Both the position numbers and the translations under genes were made by a program. Below are positions 23,063 through 28,582 of a DNA stretch of 28,582 nucleotides, one piece after another. The DNA comes from CAG-488 sp963625295 (GTDB lineage Bacteria > Bacillota > Clostridia > Oscillospirales > Acutalibacteraceae). The DNA lies in the NCBI GenBank assembly GCA_963625295.1, contig CAVFTC010000020.1, forward strand, positions 1 through 28,582, in the 5' to 3' direction. Each line of letters opens with the position of its first letter. Position 1 is the stretch's first letter. The notes under the pieces were generated by a model that had not been told where the DNA came from, searched no databases, and was given only the letters and a program-made list of their open reading frames with translations.

Positions 23063-23998
23063 ATGCCACTTGTAACAACTACAAAAATGTTTGAAGACGC
23101 ATATAAGGGCGGCTACGCTGTCGGCGCTTTCAACGTAAACAACATGGAGATCATTCAGGGTATCGTTGCAGCAGGAAAGAAGCTCAACGCTCCTCTCATT
23201 CTTCAGGTTTCCAAGGGTGCTCGTGCTTACGCAAATCACCTTTATCTTGTAAAGCTCGTTGAGGCTGCTGTCGAGGAGTCTGGACTCCCGATTGCTCTTC
23301 ACCTTGACCACGGTCCGGATTTTGAGACTTGTAAGTCATGCATCGACGGCGGCTTTACCTCCGTTATGATCGACGGTTCTTCTCTTCCTTATGAGGAGAA
23401 TGTCGCTCTCACAAAGAAGGTTGTTGAATATGCGCACGCTCACGGCGTTGTTGTTGAGGGTGAGCTTGGACAGCTTGCAGGCGTTGAGGACGAAGTCAGC
23501 GTTAACGCTGAGGACGCTTCCTACACAAATCCCGATCAGGTTGAGGATTTCGTAAAGCGCACAGGCGTTGATTCGCTTGCAATCGCTATCGGCACAAGCC
23601 ACGGCGCATACAAGTTCAAGCCGGGTCAGAAACCGCAGCTTCGTTTTGATATTCTTGAAGAGGTTTCCAAGAGACTTCCGGGCTTCCCGATCGTTCTCCA
23701 CGGCGCATCTTCGGTTATCCCCGAGTTTGTTGAGGAGATCAACAAGTACGGCGGAAGTATGCCGGACGCTATCGGTATCCCCGAGGATATGCTTCGTCAG
23801 GCAGCAACAATGGCAGTTTGCAAGATCAACATCGACTCAGACCTTCGTCTTGCAATGACAGCCGCTATCAGAAAGCATTTTGTTGAGCATCCGAGCGATT
23901 TTGATCCTCGCCAGTATCTCAAGCCCGCTCGTGAGGCTATTGAGGGTATGGTTGAACACAAGATCAACACTGTTCTCGGTTGCGCAGGCAAGGCATAA
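23063..23998 (+). CDS. fba: Class II fructose-bisphosphate aldolase
   Basis: A zinc-dependent aldolase of glycolysis and gluconeogenesis: fructose-1,6-bisphosphate to dihydroxyacetone phosphate and glyceraldehyde-3-phosphate. The 311-residue protein shows the metal and substrate motifs LHLDHGPDFETC (zinc His and catalytic Asp), VEGELGQLAGVED, GTSHGAYKFKPGQ, VLHGASSV, and CKINIDSDLRLAMT. A tagatose- or other ketose-bisphosphate preference cannot be ruled out, but the close match to FbaA-type enzymes favours FBP. The ribosome site is AAAGGAGAG. The codon choice is strongly biased, as in abundant proteins. It is a single-gene unit with its own promoter and terminator. Confidence 0.95.
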   Translation: MPLVTTTKMFEDAYKGGYAVGAFNVNNMEIIQGIVAAGKKLNAPLILQVSKGARAYANHLYLVKLVEAAVEESGLPIALHLDHGPDFETCKSCIDGGFTSVMIDGSSLPYEENVALTKKVVEYAHAHGVVVEGELGQLAGVEDEVSVNAEDASYTNPDQVEDFVKRTGVDSLAIAIGTSHGAYKFKPGQKPQLRFDILEEVSKRLPGFPIVLHGASSVIPEFVEEINKYGGSMPDAIGIPEDMLRQAATMAVCKINIDSDLRLAMTAAIRKHFVEHPSDFDPRQYLKPAREAIEGMVEHKINTVLGCAGKA

Positions 23999-24015
23999 TC
24001 AAAAAATAATCAATT

Positions 24016-24048
24016 ATCGGCACGGCAAATTCGTCGTGCCGATTTTTT
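24016..24048 (+). terminator. Terminator of fba
   Basis: ATCGGCACG (24016-24024) and CGTGCCGAT (24035-24043) form a perfect 9-bp stem, followed by a run of six T. Confidence 0.93.
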
Positions 24049-24119
24049 GTTGTTATGTACAAATATTTAGCCTAATTTTTATGCAAATAACCATATATTC
24101 TTTTATTGAAAGTAAATCA

Positions 24120-24148
24120 TTGACTAACTCTGACTTTTTTGTTATATT
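24120..24148 (+). promoter_or_regulatory. Promoter of the PHP-dockerin gene
   Basis: TTGACT (24120-24125) and TATATT (24143-24148) spaced by 17 bp, about 35 bp before the GTG start. Confidence 0.75.
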
Positions 24149-24183
24149 GTATAAGGAATAATTTGTAATTCGGAGGTAAAGAA

Positions 24184-26244
24184 GTGAAAAAATTTTTATC
24201 GATTTTTTTAAGTCTTGTTCTTGTTTTTTCAAGCGTAGCCGCTCTTTCATGTCAAGCCCTTGCGGCAAGCGGCGATACTATCGGACAGTATGATTTCACT
24301 ATTTCAAACCCTTATGAATCAATCAATTGGGACACATGGAAGGCTTATAAGGCAGCGACCCATGTTCACACCGTTAGAAGTGACGGCGATATTGAGCTTG
24401 ACGAGATGATTGAAAAATATTATTCGCTCGGCTATCAGGCTCTTGCTCTTACCGACCACGGAACGGTCAACTATTCCTGGACGAAGGATCAGAAGCGTCT
24501 TGCAATCTACGGTTATCAGTTCGCCAAGCACGGCAATGTTGACGAGCTGACCGAGGAAAGATATCAGCAGATAACGACCGGCTCGGACAGGGGCGGCGAC
24601 GGCATGACAGAGGTTCCACTCGGCATTGAGCTTAACGGCGCATCAACCGTAAAATGCCATGTCAACAGCTACTATGCGGACTGCGGCCACGGCGACCTTG
24701 AGCTTACTTCAAAGTGGCCGGAGGATGCGGTTAAAAAGAGTCAGGCTGCCGGCGGAATTTGCCACATCAACCATGTCGGCGAATGGACTGAGGGCAGAAA
24801 CGATATCAACACCTACAATGCCGAATTTGTCAGCAAATTTGCAAATCTTTTCCTTAATTATTCCGCTTGCGTCGGCATGGAGCTTGTCAACACAACGGAT
24901 AACAGAACCCATAACGACCGCTATCTTTATGACGAAACGCTCAAGATAACCGCTCCTCTGGGCAGAAATGTCTGGGGATTCTGTGAGGACGACGCTCATG
25001 ACTTCGGCGATGTTGAAAACAACGCTCAGTATTTCGTTATGCCGGAAAACACCCAGGCAAACATCCGCACAAGCATGGAAAACGGAACATTTTTTGCCTG
25101 TTCAAAAACTTCAAAAAATGATTGGGAGCTTGGCGATGGCTTTGAAGCCGAAGGACCTTTCCCGATGGTAAGCAGAGTTACCGTTGATGACGACACAAAT
25201 CAGATAAGCATCAATCCTTATAATGCGCACACGGTGAAAATCGTTGCCGACGGCAATGTTATCGGCGAAAAGAGCGTTGCAAACGATAACGACACCATCA
25301 CCTTTGACCTCAACGATTATGAAAATCAGATTAACTCATATGTTCGTATCTACATTCTCGGTAAGGGCGGTATCTGCTATGTTCAGCCGTTCCTTGTTAC
25401 AAAGACCGAATACACAAAATGCACCGTCCAATTCAACATTCCCTATGACGGCACAACCCTTACATTTAAGGATGAGAACGGCAACATTGTTGAGCCTGTA
25501 AACGATCAGAATTATTTCCGTGTTTCGGCAGGTAAGTATTCTTATACCGTCGCCAAGGATGGCTTTGAAACAAAAACGGGCACGGTAAATATTACTCAAG
25601 CGACCGTTGACGCAGGCTTGCAGATAAAGGTCGATATTGAGCTGATTAAAAATTCCGGTCCTCTCTCGTTTACGAAGCAAAATGACTTGATTTACGGCTT
25701 CAATATTTTGAAGGATATCACCGAGCCGGTTAATCAGTCGATAGGTCTTAAAAACAACACCCATTTTGATCTTGACGATTCATCAAAGGCAAAAACCGGC
25801 GACGAAATAAGAGTGGTTGACGATAAAACGGGAAATGTGCTCAAGACCTATACGGTGGTCGTTTTCGGCGATGTAAACGGCGACGGAATTTATGACGGTC
25901 GTGATGCAACGATAATTTCCCTGATAATAAACGGAATGCTGACCCCGTCTCCGTCAATGCGACTTGCAGCCGACTGCAACCATGACAATGTGATAACCGC
26001 CGAGGATCTTGCAATGGTTGAACAGGCAGGTCTGCTTCTTTCAACCGTTTCGCAGAGTGAAAGCATTCAGACTTCATCTGTTTTTAATGAATACAGCTCC
26101 ATAATTTCACAGACCATACCCGAGGAGCAAACCGAGGAAGAAGAAAAATCCGAACCTAAAGAGGAAGAAAAACAAACCTCATTTTTCAAAAAGCTTTTTG
26201 AAACCATCATTTCTTTCTTCGGCTATCTTTTCGGAATATTATAA
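24184..26244 (+). CDS. Secreted PHP-domain protein with dockerin and amphipathic C-terminal tail
   Basis: This 686-residue exported protein starts at GTG after CGGAGG. A signal peptide (residues 1-27, ending ALA) is followed by a PHP metallo-phosphoesterase domain (about 50-310) with His60-x-His62 in THVHT, Asp91-His92 in ALTDHGT, CHINHVGEW, and EDDAHD as likely metal ligands. A small beta domain (about 420-490) resembles PEGA repeats. Two EF-hand-like calcium loops, DVNGDGIYDGRD (about 562) and DCNHDNVITAED (about 598), form a type I dockerin-like module. Then comes an acidic Glu/Lys linker and a final 21-residue helix (SFFKKLFETIISFFGYLFGI). The substrate is unknown; phosphodiester or phosphate-ester cleavage outside the cell is inferred. 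No cohesin partner is in the window. Confidence 0.87.
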   Translation: MKKFLSIFLSLVLVFSSVAALSCQALAASGDTIGQYDFTISNPYESINWDTWKAYKAATHVHTVRSDGDIELDEMIEKYYSLGYQALALTDHGTVNYSWTKDQKRLAIYGYQFAKHGNVDELTEERYQQITTGSDRGGDGMTEVPLGIELNGASTVKCHVNSYYADCGHGDLELTSKWPEDAVKKSQAAGGICHINHVGEWTEGRNDINTYNAEFVSKFANLFLNYSACVGMELVNTTDNRTHNDRYLYDETLKITAPLGRNVWGFCEDDAHDFGDVENNAQYFVMPENTQANIRTSMENGTFFACSKTSKNDWELGDGFEAEGPFPMVSRVTVDDDTNQISINPYNAHTVKIVADGNVIGEKSVANDNDTITFDLNDYENQINSYVRIYILGKGGICYVQPFLVTKTEYTKCTVQFNIPYDGTTLTFKDENGNIVEPVNDQNYFRVSAGKYSYTVAKDGFETKTGTVNITQATVDAGLQIKVDIELIKNSGPLSFTKQNDLIYGFNILKDITEPVNQSIGLKNNTHFDLDDSSKAKTGDEIRVVDDKTGNVLKTYTVVVFGDVNGDGIYDGRDATIISLIINGMLTPSPSMRLAADCNHDNVITAEDLAMVEQAGLLLSTVSQSESIQTSSVFNEYSSIISQTIPEEQTEEEEKSEPKEEEKQTSFFKKLFETIISFFGYLFGIL

Positions 26245-26251
26245 GAATAAG

Positions 26252-26300
26252 AATTAGGGCAATGCCGCACAATTGAGATGTACGGTATTGCCCTAAATTT
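26252..26300. repeat. Dispersed palindromic repeat, copy R5, between convergent genes
   Basis: A near-perfect palindrome: AATTAGGGCAATGCCGCAC pairs with GTACGGTATTGCCCTAAATT. It lies between the stop of the PHP gene (26244) and the stop of the opposite-strand ATPase gene (26302), with short A/T runs at both ends, so it could work as a two-way terminator. Confidence 0.85.
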
Positions 26301-26301
26301 T

Positions 26302-27525
26302 CTAAATCATCCAAACCGGAATGATATATGTGTTGCTGTCTATTGCACTTAACGCTTCTCTAAGACAAATAATAGCTCCCGTTCCCCTCGGCACGGAGGA
26401 CTTATCAAGCAATTTAAAAGCATGAGTAATTTGTGTCGGAGGATTTATGCTCTTTTTTATCTCAATAGGACAAAGCTGTCCGTCACTCTCCATAATCAAA
26501 TCAATCTCGTTGCTGTTCTTATCTCGGTAATAATATAACAAGCCTTCCTGTGCACAGTTGCTGTAGGTTTTCATTATTTCGGACACAACATAGTTCTCCA
26601 AAATTGCTCCGTTTATAGCTCCGTTCATCAATATTTCAGGAGTTGAGTATCGAGTAAGATAACAAACAAAACCGGTATCAAAGAAATACATTTTAGGAGT
26701 TTTAATCGTCCGCTTCAGAAGATTGTTGGAATAGGGATGCAAAAAGAATACAATGCCCGATTTTTCAAGCTCCTTCATCCATCTTTTGGCAGTATCATCA
26801 CTTACGCCGACATCGCCTGCAATTTCATGAAGATTGAGCATTTGACCGCTCCTACATGCGGCAGCCCGAATAAAATCCGCAAACATTACCTTGTCCACTC
26901 CTGAGATATCGGTGGTTACATCACGGTCGATATAAGTCTGAATATAGCTGCTGTAGAAAACATCACGATCCTTGTATTTTCCGCTTCTGTGACCGGGAAG
27001 TGCACCGTCCCAAATTCTTTGATAAATCTCAATCGGAGCAGCAGGGGAAAGTAATTCTTTTCGCTTTTGCAAATTATCAAAATCCAACGAAAAAGGTAGA
27101 CTATCCGTTACATTGCAAAGCTCGGATTGAGAAAGAGCAGACATATGAAGAATTGCGGTTCTTCCTGCCAATGACTCCTGTGCAAGCTCCATCAGACGGT
27201 ATGCTTGTGAGCCGGTCAGCCAATAAGAACCGGGTGCAGCACCGTTGTCAACAGATATTTTTATATATGAAAACAGCTCCGGCGCATATTGAACCTCATC
27301 AATAAGTACCGGTGCAGGATGCATCTTTAAAAACATTGCCGGATCTGTTTTGGCAAGCCTGCGTTCCTCTAAGTCGTCCAACGATACTTCTTCCCGTGCC
27401 GTTCCATCCATCAGGTGTCGTAGCATGGTCGATTTTCCAACTTGGCGCGGACCGGTCAACAGAACACAGGCGTATTCCTCGCTTATTGCAAGAAACTTTT
27501 TTTCAAGCTGTCTTTCTATATACAT
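26302..27525 (-). CDS. AAA-type ATPase with DUF4143
   Basis: This 407-residue protein belongs to a widespread family with an N-terminal AAA_14 ATPase domain and a C-terminal DUF4143 domain. Walker A is LLTGPRQVGKSTML (about residues 22-35), Walker B is PVLIDEVQYAPEL (about 71-83), and YWLTGSQAYRLM holds the sensor. The C-terminal part (about 220-400) contains AKRWMKELEKSGIVFFLHPY and ENYVVSEIMKTY, followed by YYYRDKNSNEIDLIMESDGQLCPIEIKKS, which resembles a PD-(D/E)XK nuclease core (ExDLI...EIKK). The biological role of the family is unsettled. The ATG follows AAAGGAG. It is likely a single-gene unit controlled by the twin palindromes upstream. Confidence 0.92.
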   Translation of the reverse strand: MYIERQLEKKFLAISEEYACVLLTGPRQVGKSTMLRHLMDGTAREEVSLDDLEERRLAKTDPAMFLKMHPAPVLIDEVQYAPELFSYIKISVDNGAAPGSYWLTGSQAYRLMELAQESLAGRTAILHMSALSQSELCNVTDSLPFSLDFDNLQKRKELLSPAAPIEIYQRIWDGALPGHRSGKYKDRDVFYSSYIQTYIDRDVTTDISGVDKVMFADFIRAAACRSGQMLNLHEIAGDVGVSDDTAKRWMKELEKSGIVFFLHPYSNNLLKRTIKTPKMYFFDTGFVCYLTRYSTPEILMNGAINGAILENYVVSEIMKTYSNCAQEGLLYYYRDKNSNEIDLIMESDGQLCPIEIKKSINPPTQITHAFKLLDKSSVPRGTGAIICLREALSAIDSNTYIIPVWMI

Positions 27526-27540
27526 ATCTTGCTCTCCTTT

Positions 27541-27580
27541 AGGCTAAAATACGATACAACTGTATTATAGCCTTAATTAT
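27541..27580. promoter_or_regulatory. Operator-like palindrome, proximal copy
   Basis: AGGCTAAAATAC (27541-27552) faces GTATTATAGCCT (27562-27573) around a 9-base centre. It covers the -10 and start region of the ATPase promoter. It matches the distal copy at 35 of 40 positions. Confidence 0.75.
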
Positions 27581-27592
27581 TAGAAAAGTCAA
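27564..27592 (-). promoter_or_regulatory. Promoter of the DUF4143 ATPase gene
   Basis: On the minus strand, TTGACT (27587-27592) and TATAAT (27564-27569) spaced by 17 bp. The -10 lies inside the proximal palindrome. Confidence 0.8.
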
Positions 27593-27600
27593 TAGATTTT

Positions 27601-27641
27601 AAGGCTAAAATACGATGCACTTGTATTTTGGCCTTAATTAT
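27601..27641. promoter_or_regulatory. Operator-like palindrome, distal copy
   Basis: AAGGCTAAAATAC (27601-27613) faces GTATTTTGGCCTT (27623-27635). It lies just upstream of the -35 of the ATPase promoter and 61 bp from the proximal copy, about six helical turns, so both face the same side of DNA. Confidence 0.75.
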
Positions 27642-27718
27642 ATGCTAATATACACCTCCGTAAATAATTGTAAAATTTACTTTTTGTGCATATAATATAT
27701 TTTTTCTATAAGAATGAT

Positions 27719-27751
27719 GAAAAAAGGTGGGGATTTTTCCTCACCTTTTTT
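27719..27751 (-). terminator. Terminator of the patatin-like gene
   Basis: GGTGGGGA and TCCTCACC form an 8-bp stem (one wobble) flanked by A5-6 on one side and T6 on the other, so it can work in both directions. It lies about 30 bp after the patatin stop. Confidence 0.8.
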
Positions 27752-27779
27752 ATATATAACTACTCACAACTATGCGCTA

Positions 27780-28582
27780 TTATCTTAAAAATTCTTTTAT
27801 TTTTTCTGCGTCGGAATAGCCTGTTTTATATAGCTTGTCGAGCGCTTCTTTGTCCTTTGTCAGCGTGCTCATTTTGCCGATGCTTTCCGGACTTACAATC
27901 AGAACCTTGTTTTCACGACTCAGTTTTTTTGCATATTCCAAGCCTTTTTCAACCTTGTTTTTTCTGTTTAAAAGATCCTCACAAATATTCGGATACAATT
28001 TTTTCATTGCGTGACCGATCATCTCGTCAAGCTTAAAATTTCCGATGTCGTTCAACGGCTTCGTCCAAATCACAATAATTTTATCGCAGCCCTTTTCAAT
28101 TGCAAAGTCAATCGGAATAGGGTCGCTGATTCCGCCGTCAAAATATCTTATGTCATTTTCAACAGCCGGTGAACATACAACGGGAATGCAGGAGGATGCC
28201 TTCATCATCCAATAGTTATTTTTGTTCATTTCGTCGGCATTGAAATATTGTGCCTTGCCTGTTTCGGCGTCGGTCGCAATGATGTATTTTTCGCATTTAT
28301 TTTCGCAGAATTTTTCAAAGTCAAACGGATTTTCGCCGTCACTGTTGCTCAACTCTCCGTAAACATAATCAAGGTCAAGATAATGCTTTTTCTTGAAAAA
28401 ATTATCAACGCTCATGTATTCTTTTCTGAAAGGATATTCATGATAAAAATGATAATTTCTTCCTCGTTGACCGGAAACAAACGATGCAAGGTTTGCGCTT
28501 CCGGCGGAAATTCCTATCACAACATCAAATGAAATATTATTATCAAGGCAATAATCGAAAACACCTGCGCCGTATATTCCTC
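27780..28582 (-). CDS. Patatin-like phospholipase (N-terminus off the window)
   Basis: The reading frame stays open to the right edge, so the start and the first residues (with the oxyanion-hole glycines) lie outside; the first visible residues are GIYGAGVFDYCLDN. The catalytic Ser is in GISAGSAN and the Asp in YFDGGISDPIPIDFAIEKG, forming the Ser-Asp dyad of patatin-like lipid acyl hydrolases. The sequence resembles the bacterial YjjU/RssA branch. A C-terminal helical part of about 100 residues follows. No membrane segment is visible. Substrate and role are not known; a cytosolic lipase acting on membrane lipids is the usual view. A GTG at 28520 is inside the domain and is not the real start. 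Confidence 0.9.
   Translation of the reverse strand, partial: GIYGAGVFDYCLDNNISFDVVIGISAGSANLASFVSGQRGRNYHFYHEYPFRKEYMSVDNFFKKKHYLDLDYVYGELSNSDGENPFDFEKFCENKCEKYIIATDAETGKAQYFNADEMNKNNYWMMKASSCIPVVCSPAVENDIRYFDGGISDPIPIDFAIEKGCDKIIVIWTKPLNDIGNFKLDEMIGHAMKKLYPNICEDLLNRKNKVEKGLEYAKKLSRENKVLIVSPESIGKMSTLTKDKEALDKLYKTGYSDAEKIKEFLR

Overview
The window looks like a chromosomal segment of a Gram-positive member of the Clostridia, most like the Oscillospiraceae/Ruminococcus type. This is inferred from the two-subunit GlgC/GlgD glycogen pathway, the Noc/Soj/Spo0J block, a dockerin-bearing secreted protein, TTGACA/TATAAT promoters and AAGGAGG ribosome sites. No rRNA, phage, transposase or CRISPR array is visible.

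Layout. (1) 65-7477, minus strand: an apparent operon glgB-glgC-glgD-glgA, then a histidine-phosphatase-like protein whose catalytic His is Asn, then a nitrilase. A good promoter lies at 7545-7573. (2) 7575-8540: about 1 kb with no gene, filled with small palindromic and nested repeats. (3) 8540-8771, minus strand: tRNA-Arg(CCT) with its own promoter and terminator; a 78-bp palindromic repeat lies in its 5' leader. (4) 8805-18901, plus strand: a lipoprotein gene, mreB, mreC, mreD, mrdA, a MinD-like ATPase, mnmE, mnmG and rsmG, closely packed and probably co-transcribed. (5) 18953-21662: noc, parA (soj) and parB (spo0J), with two perfect 16-bp parS sites, one inside mnmG and one between noc and parA. 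(6) serS and fba (class II aldolase), fba with a strong promoter and terminator. (7) A secreted PHP-domain protein with a dockerin and an amphipathic C-terminal tail. (8) Minus strand: a DUF4143-type ATPase behind two 40-bp palindromic operator-like repeats, and a patatin-like phospholipase cut by the right edge.

How the genes fit together. Region 1 makes glycogen from glucose-1-phosphate: GlgC/GlgD form ADP-glucose, GlgA elongates and GlgB branches. Region 4 joins the lateral-wall elongation machinery (MreBCD and PBP2) to the tRNA wobble-uridine modification enzymes MnmE/MnmG and the 16S methylase RsmG. Region 5 is the chromosome-segregation and nucleoid-occlusion module usually found near oriC; the two parS sites support an origin-proximal location, although dnaA, rpmH, rnpA, yidC and jag are not in the window.

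A dispersed palindromic repeat family (core TTAAGGCAATACCGCACAAT) occurs five times, mostly just after stop codons, and in one case it supplies the end of a coding sequence. The observations most worth following are the phosphatase with a lost catalytic His, the parS/noc arrangement with a hairpin over the noc ribosome site, the covarying hairpin family in the 1-kb gap, and the twin operator of the ATPase. I found no clear evidence of a wholly new multi-gene system.
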